Assembly (NCBI GenBank): GCA_902537215.1 | Contig: CACBAM010000010.1 | Span: forward strand, 1-64,000 | DNA: 64,000 bases | Source of the DNA: an uncultured Alphaproteobacteria bacterium | GTDB taxonomy: Bacteria > Pseudomonadota > Alphaproteobacteria > Rhodobacterales > Rhodobacteraceae | Reading direction: 5' to 3' | Shown: positions 1 to 6,874 of the stretch, piece by piece | How the letters are laid out: each line of letters opens with the position of its first letter | How positions within the stretch are numbered: position 1 is the stretch's first letter | Position numbers and translations under genes: made by a program | Notes under the pieces: model-generated | What the model saw: the letters and a program-made list of their open reading frames with translations, nothing else | Told to the model about the DNA's origin: nothing | Database searches by the model: none

Positions 1-1
1 C

Positions 2-523
2 AGAACATACTTCTGGGGAATGACTATAATTTTTTTAACAGCCATACCCATGTCTATTGTTAGTGGTAATGTTTTTTTATTTCTTATTGCTATATTTTCA
101 TTCTACTTAGCTTATGCAGGAATGAGGTTTGCAAGAAACAGAACCGGAATAGCAAATATATTTGATTGGGTTGCCGTCGGTTTAATGATTTTATCAGGGA
201 TGGTAATGTGGTGCTTAGCGATATTCTATTTCATAAACAATAATTCTCAGTACATCACGCTTATTATTTTCGGGTTTATAGCAATTAGTCTGGGGTATAC
301 TGACTTTAGAGGTTACAGAAATAAATCAGCTATCGGTAAGCAAAGAATTGCTAGACATCTAACGAACATGTTAGCGGGTACGATAGCAGTAATCACGGCT
401 GTATTAGTAACAAATATATATATTGAACCAGTTTTTATATTATGGATACTGCCAACAATAGTTATCACTCCGATAATTTTTTGGTGGAACAGAAAATATA
501 CTGTCTCAAACAAAGCTATTTAG
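2..523 (+). CDS. Partial multi-pass membrane protein, 5' end outside the window
   Basis: The frame is open from the first bases of the window; before the ATG at 20 it reads R-T-Y-F-W-G. The 167 residues after that ATG are therefore probably only the C-terminal part of a longer protein, and no ribosome binding site marks that ATG. The visible part is nearly all hydrophobic, with about five membrane segments (around residues 1-30, 48-72, 78-92, 117-135 and 137-153) separated by basic loops such as RFARNRTG. The pattern resembles small DUF2306-type membrane proteins, but I see no diagnostic residues, so the family is tentative and no function is assigned. Confidence 0.55.
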   Translation, partial: RTYFWGMTIIFLTAIPMSIVSGNVFLFLIAIFSFYLAYAGMRFARNRTGIANIFDWVAVGLMILSGMVMWCLAIFYFINNNSQYITLIIFGFIAISLGYTDFRGYRNKSAIGKQRIARHLTNMLAGTIAVITAVLVTNIYIEPVFILWILPTIVITPIIFWWNRKYTVSNKAI

Positions 524-564
524 GAAAAAGTCGATTGAAGATAGCAGATATTATTTTTTATCTC

Positions 565-672
565 ATGAAATATGGAGACTTAATCATTAGGAAGTATTGG
601 GTTTACTCTTATATATTAGGCTTCCTATTATTATTTAATATTGTTTTGATGTTATGGATAGATAACTTTTAA
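565..672 (+). CDS. Possible 35-aa single-span membrane peptide
   Basis: A short frame starting at ATG 565 encodes a basic N-terminus (MKYGDLIIRK) followed by one strongly hydrophobic segment of about 20 residues and a short tail. A longer frame to ATG 442 exists but runs inside the preceding gene and is not credible. There is no clear ribosome binding site and no recognised family. It could equally be a chance frame in AT-rich DNA. Confidence 0.2.
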   Translation: MKYGDLIIRKYWVYSYILGFLLLFNIVLMLWIDNF

Positions 673-738
673 AATATAGTTATATAAATATGTTTCTTAT
701 GCGCTCTAATTTAGAAGATAAAGAGAAGTATAGAGAAA

Positions 739-1071
739 TTATGTTTTTGGTGTAACATCATCCACAAGAACAATACCTCTATTTGCAAACACCTTTACTG
801 CTTGCTCCGCCTTCATATTGCTTTCAATTTCTTGCCATATCTCTTGACAATCTTTATATGCCTTCTCGTTCTTATATTCGAACAGATATCCTATTCTGAA
901 TACGCCTTCCTTATTCCAAACCCTAGTAATTGTGAACCTCAGCATGCCCTTTGCTTGGAGTTTAGGTAAGTACTTATCTCTCTGCTCCTGCCATCTATAT
1001 ATCCGGATTTCCATATCAGCTTTAGTAGAAAAATCTGCAGTGGTATAATTCAATAATGTTGATTCTGTCAT
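739..1071 (-). CDS. Small alpha/beta-barrel-like protein, paralogue of the gene at 56420-56749
   Basis: This 110-aa protein has no signal peptide or membrane span, so it is probably cytosolic. It has the strand-helix-strand spacing of the dimeric ferredoxin-like (ABM/NIPSNAP-type) barrel proteins. It aligns end to end with the product of 56420-56749: both start MTE(S/T), share IWNK or VWNK followed by G, then LFEY and AYKDCQ, and both end with a short IVL or VIL strand. Two copies about 56 kb apart show a real, conserved gene. NIPSNAP-like proteins often bind or transform small molecules, but no catalytic residue is evident and the function is unknown. It lies on the strand opposite to most of the surrounding small genes. 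Confidence 0.7.
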   Translation of the reverse strand: MTESTLLNYTTADFSTKADMEIRIYRWQEQRDKYLPKLQAKGMLRFTITRVWNKEGVFRIGYLFEYKNEKAYKDCQEIWQEIESNMKAEQAVKVFANRGIVLVDDVTPKT

Positions 1072-1159
1072 AGCAATCGTAAAATTTTTTTCCGGACTGA
1101 TGTTAAGGTTACTTATTTTTTAAGTCAATATAGGTGCCATCTTTTATAAGTAATGAGGG

Positions 1160-1176
1160 TCGAGCATCATGCTCGA
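1160..1176. promoter_or_regulatory. 17-nt perfect palindrome (TCGAGCAT-C-ATGCTCGA)
   Basis: Two 8-nt arms flank a single central C, too tight to fold as a hairpin, so a dimeric protein-binding site is more likely. It lies about 85 nt upstream of the start of the minus-strand gene at 739-1071, where an operator could act. A 13-nt part of it (CGAGCATCATGCT) recurs at 13441-13453. No regulator is known for this sequence. Confidence 0.3.
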
Positions 1177-1288
1177 GGGGCAAAGAGAAACACCTAAAGT
1201 TGATTTTTATCTAAAAATATATGCGACCGTGGGTGTGTAAAAAACCTCTTAAGATATTGATTGCTATTAGCTAATCTACAAAAGCTTC

Positions 1289-1303
1289 GCCACTCAAAGT
1301 GGC
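1289..1303 (-). terminator. Weak hairpin downstream of the small minus-strand gene at 1360-1548
   Basis: GCCACT and AGTGGC form a 6-bp stem with a CAA loop. Read on the minus strand it is followed by GAAGCTTTTGT, a poor T tract. It lies 57-71 nt beyond the stop of the gene at 1360-1548 and could end its transcript, but the signal is weak. Confidence 0.25.
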
Positions 1304-1359
1304 TCAATATCGAGTTTTGTCACATCACATGGTAGAGATAGGTAAGCTACCTCTATTTT

Positions 1360-1548
1360 TTATCTATAGTCTCTTTTTCCATCTACTCTTACTCGCTGAT
1401 ACAACGTTTCAGGTAGATTGTAGGCTTGGTAGATATTGTTAGATATTGATGTTCTGTTTTGGTAAACAGTCTTCACAATCCACTTGGCTCCTTTGAAGCC
1501 GAGATATCCCAACATGCCGAGAAACATTAAACTTGTCATTACACACAT
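1360..1548 (-). CDS. Hypothetical 62-aa small membrane-anchored protein
   Basis: The frame encodes an N-terminal hydrophobic stretch (MTSLMFLGMLGYLGF, after a possible alternative start at the third codon) followed by a polar, basic C-terminus with several tyrosines and arginines. This looks like a single membrane anchor with a short cytoplasmic tail. No family is recognised and no ribosome binding site is visible. It stands alone between two small alpha/beta-barrel-like genes. The hydrophobic-then-basic design supports coding, but chance is possible. Confidence 0.35.
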   Translation of the reverse strand: MCVMTSLMFLGMLGYLGFKGAKWIVKTVYQNRTSISNNIYQAYNLPETLYQRVRVDGKRDYR

Positions 1549-1737
1549 GTACTAGAAATAGCATTGTTTTGTAATTTATCAAATGCGACATTTTGAATTA
1601 CCAGGAAATACCAAAAAAAACGAAGTTTTACCCAAATAGTGCATTTTTATTCCAAAAGTTGGAAATTATTACTTTTCAAAGCGTTGAAAGCAACAAACAA
1701 TGGTTACTGTGGTTGTATTAAAATCAAGGAGATATAC

Positions 1738-2052
1738 ATGAGTGTAGCAAGAATAAATATGGTCGATTGGCGTTCTGAGGAATTATTTGTTGAAAAGACA
1801 AAAAACACAGCGTCAACAATGCGTCAATCTTTTCCAAATGCTGAGATAATGCTGCGCATTAAAACTACTCCCACATCGGTGGTGGCTATATCTATATATC
1901 CCAGTCAAGAGAAAGCTGATGACGCAAGAGCGGAGTTAGACAAAAGAATGGCAGACTATGGGGATGCTGTCAAAGACCATTGGTTTTTAGAAGGGGAGGT
2001 TATATCTGCTCATATAAATGAGGAGTGGGTGAAGAATAGTATTAAAAGATAA
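1738..2052 (+). CDS. Small alpha/beta-barrel-like protein (M-S-V-A-R family)
   Basis: The ATG at 1738 is chosen because AAGGAG lies 6 nt upstream; a longer frame to 1639 lacks a binding site. The 104-aa product begins MSVARINMVDW and is related to the protein at 57113-57406 (MAVARTNIINFF) and to the upstream-extended frame at 56783. All three share the V-A/G-R start, a central strand followed by ARAS or TTPTS, a helical stretch near residues 60-78 and a C-terminal strand ending in E-V/I. The fold is probably a dimeric ferredoxin-like barrel. The function is unknown. It is likely soluble and monocistronic. Confidence 0.65.
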   Translation: MSVARINMVDWRSEELFVEKTKNTASTMRQSFPNAEIMLRIKTTPTSVVAISIYPSQEKADDARAELDKRMADYGDAVKDHWFLEGEVISAHINEEWVKNSIKR

Positions 2053-2261
2053 CTGGTGTTTGTTACTTTAAAAATAAAACTACTACCATCTAATTACACT
2101 TTTCTGTTTGATGACCCAAGAACATGAATATGACTTCCTTTTGCTTTCTTTAGCGAAGGTAAGGAAAATAAGTTGAATATTTTTAAAGAAATAGTTGTGT
2201 AACGAAGGTTATTGTAATAGTCCTCGGGGTGGGTTCAGTTTTTTTCCTTATTTAGAGATTA

Positions 2262-2280
2262 GAGGAAATTTATTTTCCTC
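2262..2280 (+). promoter_or_regulatory. Hairpin in the cold-shock gene leader
   Basis: GAGGAAA and TTTCCTC form a perfect 7-bp stem with a TTTAT loop, 32 nt before the ATG of the cold-shock gene. Genes of this family usually have long structured leaders that control translation with temperature, so a role in regulation is plausible. No conserved cold box was identified. Confidence 0.35.
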
Positions 2281-2311
2281 AAACAAATTTAAAACAATAA
2301 GGATAGAAATT

Positions 2312-2518
2312 ATGACAAACGGAATGGTAAAATGGTTCAATACAAATAAGGGGTATGGTTTTATACAACCCGACAACGGTAATAAGGATGTCTTTGTACA
2401 TATAAGCGCCGTCGAAAAGTCTGGATTGAAAACCCTTTTAGAAAATCAAAAAGTTTCTTTTGAAATAAACCAGGATAAGGGTCGGTCATCTGCTGCCAAC
2501 ATAAAAGTTATTGGTTGA
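2312..2518 (+). CDS. Single-domain cold-shock protein (CspA family)
   Basis: The 68-aa product is a complete CSD. It has the RNP1-like KGYGFI motif near residues 13-18, the RNP2-like VFVHIS at 27-32, KWFN at 7-10 and the usual C-terminal AANIKVI strand. Proteins of this family bind single-stranded RNA and DNA and melt RNA structure at low temperature or as growth-phase regulators. The start at 2312 is chosen over 2195 because the upstream extension is not CSD-like and AAGGA precedes this ATG. The roughly 250-nt leader upstream, including the 2262-2280 hairpin, is typical of regulated csp genes. A two-domain relative is at 35822-36322. Confidence 0.92.
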   Translation: MTNGMVKWFNTNKGYGFIQPDNGNKDVFVHISAVEKSGLKTLLENQKVSFEINQDKGRSSAANIKVIG

Positions 2519-2571
2519 TGAAAAAAGTAACTGTTTAAAAATCCTTCTTTTGCATACCTAATAAACGTATG

Positions 2572-2638
2572 ACTTCTTACAGTTCGTCCTAGGCGTGGGA
2601 GAGGTAACTCAATGAGAACAAAAATAGTTCAGTTTTAA
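2572..2638 (+). repeat. Possible degenerate short repeat, related to 4509-4557
   Basis: This stretch and 4509-4557 share CTTCTT, then GTGGGAG-x-GGTA, then AAAAT-x-GTT-x-AGTTT in the same order, with different spacing. Both lie in intergenic DNA of the first accessory block. A weaker relation to 2219-2247 (GTCCT-x-GG-x-GTGGG...TTCAGTTTT) is also visible. The similarity is imperfect and may be a shared promoter or leader motif rather than a mobile repeat. Confidence 0.25.
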
Positions 2639-2684
2639 TACTAATTGTATTAGAGTTTTATATCATACAAAAAGGGGGAAAATT

Positions 2685-3140
2685 GTGACAGAAGAAATAG
2701 TGAGAACTGGAGATTGTCTTTGTGGGAAAAGTCGTTACCAAACGAAGGGAGACTCTCCGAGAGCAAAAATGTGTCATTGCCGATATTGTCAAACATATAC
2801 GGGAAGCGCTTTTGGAACGCAAGTCTGGTTTCCAGAAGATAAGGTTACCTTAACCTCTGGAGAACTATCGAAATATGAAAATAATACTGAGTCAGGAAAT
2901 GTAGTAACCTTAAATTTTTGTAAAAATTGTGGTTCTACCATCTTTTTGAGACTTAATGTTTTTCAAGGTATGGTAGCTATTCCTGGAGGAAGCTTTGACC
3001 CTCCAACATTCTGGTTTGAACCACAAGTTGAAAATTTTTGTCGTACAAAAGCACCATTTATACAAACTTCTACTGCTGAAAAACACGATACACATCCAAT
3101 GTATAACTCGAAAACGCCGGATAATCACCCAGCGAAATAA
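2685..3140 (+). CDS. GFA-family zinc-binding protein (glutathione-dependent formaldehyde-activating/CENP-V type)
   Basis: The 151-aa protein shows the ordered cysteines of the GFA fold: CLCG near residue 11, CHCRYC near 30-35, and CKNCG near 79-83. These should bind structural and active-site zinc. Family members include S-(hydroxymethyl)glutathione-related enzymes, but most are uncharacterised, so the substrate is unknown. The GTG start at 2685 follows AAGGGGGAAA. It is the first of a same-strand series with the methyltransferase-like and DUF1330 genes. The C-terminal 25 residues are polar and probably disordered. A second GFA protein is at 53587-54024, in the other accessory block. Confidence 0.85.
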   Translation: MTEEIVRTGDCLCGKSRYQTKGDSPRAKMCHCRYCQTYTGSAFGTQVWFPEDKVTLTSGELSKYENNTESGNVVTLNFCKNCGSTIFLRLNVFQGMVAIPGGSFDPPTFWFEPQVENFCRTKAPFIQTSTAEKHDTHPMYNSKTPDNHPAK

Positions 3141-3218
3141 CTTGTTAAATAGCGTAAATCAAACACTTAGCCCACTTGGGCTTCTCCGAGACTTAATAAT
3201 TAAGAAGGGAATTTTGAA

Positions 3219-3665
3219 ATGAAAACAAAAGTACCACCACCAATTATAGCACTTGTAATGATAGCCATAATTTATTTATCTTCCCTCATTATTGAACCAA
3301 TTGCTTTTGGTTATCAAACAGTAATCAGTATATTAGTTGTTGTTATTGGCTTGTCATGTGCCATACCTTCTTTTCGGTTGTTTGCAAAACATAAAACAAC
3401 CATTAGTCCTTTTACCCCTTCAGAAACTACTGCACTCGTAACAGAAGGCATGTATCGATATTCAAGAAATCCCATGTACTTAGGGCTTGTCTTATTAACG
3501 ATTGCAGCAACAATTTTTTTCGGAACTTGGTTAGGAGTTGTAATCGTTGTAGCGTTTATTTTTCTCCTAAATTTTTTGCAAATTTTACCTGAAGAGAAAG
3601 CCCTTCTAGATATTTTTGGCGAAGAATATGTGGAGTATCAAAAAAAGGTAAGAAGGTGGATTTGA
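3219..3665 (+). CDS. Isoprenylcysteine carboxyl methyltransferase-like (ICMT/PEMT) membrane protein
   Basis: The 148-aa protein has about four membrane segments and the family hallmark near residues 79-90 (Y-R-Y-S-R-N-P-M-Y-L-G), followed at the C-terminus by EEKALLDIFG and EYVEYQKKVRRWI. These are the SAM-binding elements of bacterial ICMT-like methyltransferases. The start has AGAAGGG upstream. The substrate is unknown in bacteria; lipids or small isoprenoid compounds are possible. It follows the GFA gene by 78 nt and may be co-transcribed with it. Confidence 0.85.
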   Translation: MKTKVPPPIIALVMIAIIYLSSLIIEPIAFGYQTVISILVVVIGLSCAIPSFRLFAKHKTTISPFTPSETTALVTEGMYRYSRNPMYLGLVLLTIAATIFFGTWLGVVIVVAFIFLLNFLQILPEEKALLDIFGEEYVEYQKKVRRWI

Positions 3666-3706
3666 TAAATACTTTTAAGCATACTTAATGACTACGAAAA
3701 TATAGA

Positions 3707-4000
3707 ATGGTGAAGGGCTATTTATTAGGACAAATCACTATTAGTGATAAAAGCCAATATAAAATATATGACTCTAAAATCGGAAAAGTAATCGAAGAGT
3801 TTGGAGGAAAGTACCTAGTGAAAGGCGGATTGCGGATTGTTAAAGAAGGTAATCCTTCCTTTCAAAGAGACGTCTTAGTTGAGTTCAAAGATGTCAAAAC
3901 TGCTCAACGTTTTTTCTCATCGCAGCAATTTAAAGAAATCAGTAAGTTTAGAAAGGCTGGGTCAAATGGGGTTCTGTTACTCTTGAACGGGAAAGAATAG
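3707..4000 (+). CDS. DUF1330 family protein
   Basis: The 97-aa protein has the DUF1330 pattern: YLLGQITI at the N-terminus, YDSKIGKVIEEFGGKYLVKGG in the middle and a FKDVKTAQRFFSS helix before a final strand. DUF1330 proteins are small dimeric alpha/beta-barrel proteins of unknown activity. The gene lies 41 nt after the methyltransferase-like gene on the same strand. The ATG has no strong ribosome binding site. It belongs to the broad set of small alpha/beta-barrel-like proteins in this window but is not close in sequence to the others. Confidence 0.8.
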   Translation: MVKGYLLGQITISDKSQYKIYDSKIGKVIEEFGGKYLVKGGLRIVKEGNPSFQRDVLVEFKDVKTAQRFFSSQQFKEISKFRKAGSNGVLLLLNGKE

Positions 4001-4065
4001 GATTTGGAATATTTTATGAGCCATTGGCATACCAAAATACAGATTAAATATTCAAAAAAAAACGC

Positions 4066-4395
4066 TTATTTCAAATTAGTTAACATTTGTTGGATTTCCT
4101 TTGTATCTGCGATAGGGCGCTTTATTTTAACAGCCATCGTAATAACAAACTCTCCAGCTCCTAATGAGTCTAATTTATCAATTATAGTTTGTTCGCTCTC
4201 TGCATACCAATTGCAAAAAAAGAAATCTGCTTTACCCATGAAAATTTGAACAACTCTGGCTCTTTCATGAAAAGAATTTTGAGGGTCATTCATTCTATCA
4301 ACCCACATATCATTTGTTCTACCTTTGACTCTCTTTAGAAATTCTTTTTTTTTCTCATCGGAATGATACGTGTGAGTAGCTAGATAATAATCCAT
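4066..4395 (-). CDS. Hypothetical 109-aa soluble protein, probably alpha/beta-barrel-like
   Basis: The protein begins MDYYLATHTYHSDEKKKEF, has a basic helix, then strands VVQIFMGKADFFFCNWYAES and GEFVITMAVKIKRP. This is the strand-helix-strand order of small dimeric barrel proteins. It is convergent with the DUF1330 gene (66 nt apart). There is no signal peptide and no recognised catalytic motif. I do not recognise a named family. A few aromatic and His residues near the N-terminus could line a ligand pocket, but this is speculation. Confidence 0.6.
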   Translation of the reverse strand: MDYYLATHTYHSDEKKKEFLKRVKGRTNDMWVDRMNDPQNSFHERARVVQIFMGKADFFFCNWYAESEQTIIDKLDSLGAGEFVITMAVKIKRPIADTKEIQQMLTNLK

Positions 4396-4508
4396 GATTT
4401 CTTTTCTATAAGTGTTATTTATAGTTTACGAGAAACACTTCACAAATCAATATGACAACGACCAAAAATTCTTCATTAGTCAAACTCTTAATAATAATAT
4501 CGGCACAA

Positions 4509-4557
4509 ACTTCTTTCCCCCAGAGTGGGAGGGGTAGACCAAAATGGTTTAGTTTAA
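4509..4557 (+). repeat. Possible degenerate short repeat, related to 2572-2638
   Basis: It shares the ordered words CTTCTT, GTGGGAG-x-GGTA and AAAAT-x-GTT-x-AGTTT with 2572-2638. It lies directly upstream of the tRNA-Leu remnant. The match is short and interrupted. Confidence 0.25.
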
Positions 4558-4594
4558 CAAATAATGCGTGATATAATAAAACCTATTAGCTGAG

Positions 4595-4679
4595 TAATCG
4601 CTTTGTTATTATGGTAGACGCAGCGAACTCAAAATCCGCCGGTAGTAATGCCGTGAGAGTTCGGGTCTCTCCTTGGGCT
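4595..4679 (+). pseudogene. Degenerate tRNA-Leu(CAA): intact 3' half, lost 5' half
   Basis: The 3' half is a good tRNA-Leu: GGTAGACGCAGCG, a CTCAAAA anticodon loop (anticodon CAA), a long variable arm, the GAGAG-TTCGGGT-CTCTC T arm and acceptor strand CTTGGGC. The 5' acceptor strand should be GCCCAAG, but the sequence there (GAGTAATCGCTTTG) cannot pair with it. The anticodon stem has one mismatch (GCGAA against TCCGC), and no CCA is encoded. This is the shape left when an element integrates into a tRNA gene and displaces its original 3' end. The displaced end would lie at the right edge of an element extending left, which fits the accessory genes in 1-4600. Decay of a duplicated tRNA is the alternative. 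Confidence 0.6.
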
Positions 4680-4793
4680 CATTTAGAATAAAAGTATTAT
4701 CGTTTCAGAAAAAAGCTATCAGTACCCATTAAATCTAACCAAAGAGGTTAAAAATTTGTTTTTATCGTCGTTTATGTTATTTATATAAGGGGG

Positions 4794-4835
4794 ACAAACT
4801 AGAGTAGGCGAGATCAAATCATCCTACTGGTTTGT
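4794..4835. other. Interrupted inverted repeat
   Basis: ACAAAC plus GTAGG on the left can pair with CCTAC plus GTTTGT on the right (5 and 6 bp with a small bulge, 14-nt loop). It is 94 nt beyond the stop of the minus-strand efflux gene. There is no T tract on either strand, so a classical terminator is unlikely. A structured 3' region or a site near the integration scar is possible. Confidence 0.3.
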
Positions 4836-4928
4836 TTCCTTCAAGCATAAGATATTCAGTCAAATGTTTGTCTCTTTGCTGTTATGATTATAAAAGACAA
4901 CAGACTTATTATTTATAATTCTGAAATG

Positions 4929-6116
4929 TCATTTTGATCTAGTAAGCAGAGAACAGAAAAATGAAAGAACTCCTACTAATATTAAAAAATAGCACACAAA
5001 ATCTAGTGGGTTTGCTTCTTCAATATAGATACCTGTTAAAAACGCCGCAAATGAAGACATTAGGGTCATTATAGCTGAACCTAAACCAGAAGCGCTTCCC
5101 GCCAGATGTGGTATCGCCTTTACTATTTCAGCATTTGATGCAGGCCAAATAATCCCTGACCCAAAAGTCATTATAAGTATGGGTAGAAAGAAGCTTAAAG
5201 GATGGAAGAAAAAGTTAGAAAGCAATAATGAAAAAAACGGTCCCAAAAACAGTATTAAACTGCCTGATACCATTAAATTTTTCGTTGATACTAAATTAGC
5301 GATTCTGCTGACCAATATATTACCTAACACATACCCAAGAGAAGGAAGCGCTAGGTATATTCCCATAACTGTTGGAGATAAGTTAAAAACTTTTACTGCG
5401 ATGTATGGACCCCCAATAAAAAAAATCCCGAAAATAGAAAAACTTAGAGCGAACGTAGACGCCGGCAACCAAAAGTTTAAGCTAGTGATTAAAGAGGGAT
5501 ATGTTCTTATTTGAGAAAATATATCTTTGCTTTTATGGAAATGAGTCTCTCTAAGATCAATCATTATTAATGTAAGAAGCAAAAGACTAAGGAAAGTAAG
5601 AAAAAGAAAAATACCTCTTGGACCAAAATAGTCATTTATTATTCCACCTGTTAGTGGTGCCAGGGAAGGGGCAATGCCCATTGCAATTGATAATAATCCC
5701 AACATCTCCACAGTATCATCTTTCGTTGAGAAATCGCCAATGATGGCTCTAGATAGAACCAACCCCGCTGCAGAAGAAGATTGACAAAGTCTGCAAAACA
5801 TAAAGCTATTAAGATCTTCTGAAATATAACACCCCAGTGAGGAAGCAAAAAAAATGGAGAAGAACGCCAACATTATTGGACGCCTTCCAAAGCGGTCGGA
5901 TAGTGGACCTGCTATAAAATTTACAAACGCAACACCCAAAAGGTAACCAGAAATAGTATATTGGATGGTTTTATAATCTGTTTTAAACAGTTCTTGCAGG
6001 TCAGTAAGAGAGGGAACAATTATGACTTGGACTAGTATATATGTTCCCGCTAAGAGAGAAAGCGTTAAAAGATGAGGTCTTTTTTTAGTCATAATAATGG
6101 GTTTAGGCAATTGCAA
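4929..6116 (-). CDS. MFS multidrug efflux transporter (Bcr/CflA-like)
   Basis: The 395-aa protein has 12 predicted membrane segments and the MFS signature GPLSDRFGRRP in the first cytoplasmic loop (about residues 66-76). Length and overall pattern fit the drug:H+ antiporter subfamily of Bcr/CflA, inner-membrane pumps for drugs or metabolites. The frame opens with TTG at 6116; a TTG at 6110 (AGGAAG 6 nt upstream) or ATG at 6092 are alternative starts and change only the first few residues. It stands alone, divergent from the rhodanese gene. The substrate cannot be predicted. Confidence 0.88.
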   Translation of the reverse strand: MQLPKPIIMTKKRPHLLTLSLLAGTYILVQVIIVPSLTDLQELFKTDYKTIQYTISGYLLGVAFVNFIAGPLSDRFGRRPIMLAFFSIFFASSLGCYISEDLNSFMFCRLCQSSSAAGLVLSRAIIGDFSTKDDTVEMLGLLSIAMGIAPSLAPLTGGIINDYFGPRGIFLFLTFLSLLLLTLIMIDLRETHFHKSKDIFSQIRTYPSLITSLNFWLPASTFALSFSIFGIFFIGGPYIAVKVFNLSPTVMGIYLALPSLGYVLGNILVSRIANLVSTKNLMVSGSLILFLGPFFSLLLSNFFFHPLSFFLPILIMTFGSGIIWPASNAEIVKAIPHLAGSASGLGSAIMTLMSSFAAFLTGIYIEEANPLDFVCYFLILVGVLSFFCSLLTRSK

Positions 6117-6399
6117 CTTCCTAAACGCCTATCATCCTTGTAAATTCATGTAAAGATTTTGTTTTGGGTTCATGAAGCCTTAAAATGTTTACTTCATAAA
6201 AATACCTATGAAAGCATATGGAAGGGTCCTCTTTCCCTTAATGACTATTATTTTAGTTGGCGTGGCAGCCAAAATTTTTGACTAAGGAATATTAATTTTT
6301 TTGTATGATAAATTTTAGGATTAAACAAATAGAGTAGCTTTAAGTTTTGCCATAAATAAAATAGTCTGTAAATTATCTGTGATAGAGAAGGATAAAAAA

Positions 6400-6774
6400 A
6401 TGAAAACATCTAGTGAATATTTGAAAGAAGCGAATGCGTTAGTTGAAAAAATTGATGTTGAGATGGGAATTGACCGCCATAAATCGGGGAAAGCGATTTT
6501 CATTGATGTTCGAGACAGTGCCGATATCGCGTCAACTGGAACGATAAAAGGTTCGTTGCAAATTCCACGTGGGTTTATTGAGTTTGCTGCCGATGAGTCA
6601 ACGCAATTTTACAACAAAGCACTATCCAAAGATCAAGAAATTATTCTGGTGTGTGGTGCAGGTGGTATGGCTGCACTCACTGGAAAAACTTTGATTGAAA
6701 TGGGTTACAAGAATGTAAAAAACGTTGGAGGGATCGGAGACTGGATCAAAGCTGAAGGACCTGTCGAGAAATAA
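6400..6774 (+). CDS. Rhodanese-like domain protein
   Basis: The 124-aa protein is a single rhodanese domain. It has IDVRDSADI near residue 31-39 (CH2A-like), a GTIKGSLQIPRG segment and the active-site loop C-G-A-G-G-M-A with the catalytic Cys near residue 87, ending with GYKNVKNVGGIGDW. Such enzymes move sulfane sulfur from thiosulfate or a persulfide to a thiol acceptor. ATG 6400 is preferred over 6379 because AGAAGGA lies 8 nt upstream. It is cytosolic, with no signal peptide. It is the last gene before the protocatechuate operon and could instead relate to the sox genes 10 kb away, but nothing in the sequence proves a link. Confidence 0.88.
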   Translation: MKTSSEYLKEANALVEKIDVEMGIDRHKSGKAIFIDVRDSADIASTGTIKGSLQIPRGFIEFAADESTQFYNKALSKDQEIILVCGAGGMAALTGKTLIEMGYKNVKNVGGIGDWIKAEGPVEK

Positions 6775-6833
6775 TAACATGACTTTTTGATTAGTGTTTA
6801 AATGTAAAGGTATAAAGTAGAGAGTTCTCCTGG

Positions 6834-6860
6834 TTCCCTTCAGGGAAACTCCTTTAAAGG
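6834..6860 (+). promoter_or_regulatory. Small hairpin and palindrome in the operon leader
   Basis: TTCCC-TTCA-GGGAA (6834-6847) can form a 5-bp stem, and CCTTTAAAGG (6851-6860) is a perfect 10-nt palindrome. Both lie just upstream of the first gene of the aromatic operon (ATG 6875), and AAAGGGG in the palindrome probably serves as ribosome binding site. It may be a terminator of the rhodanese gene or an operator; no regulator gene is nearby. Confidence 0.3.
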
Positions 6861-6874
6861 GGTTTGCATATTAA

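Larger units (their letters stand above)
4396..4928. other. 533-nt gene-free interval holding the tRNA-Leu remnant and an inverted repeat
   Basis: No convincing protein-coding frame is present. The interval contains the repeat-like motif at 4509-4557, the degenerate tRNA-Leu at 4595-4679 and the interrupted inverted repeat at 4794-4835. It marks the change from the small accessory genes on the left to the efflux pump and catabolic operon on the right. Confidence 0.7.

Noticed and set aside
442-672. 76-aa frame overlapping the first gene
   Set aside because: Its first 41 codons lie inside the membrane-protein gene in another frame; only the final 35 codons from ATG 565 could be an independent small peptide, which is listed at low confidence.
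4595-4679. Functional tRNA-Leu(CAA)
   Set aside because: The 5' acceptor strand does not pair with the 3' strand and one anticodon-stem pair is lost, so it is treated as a remnant.
5179-5514. 111-aa plus-strand frame inside the efflux gene
   Set aside because: It is the opposite-strand shadow of the MFS transporter, with no family match and no ribosome binding site.
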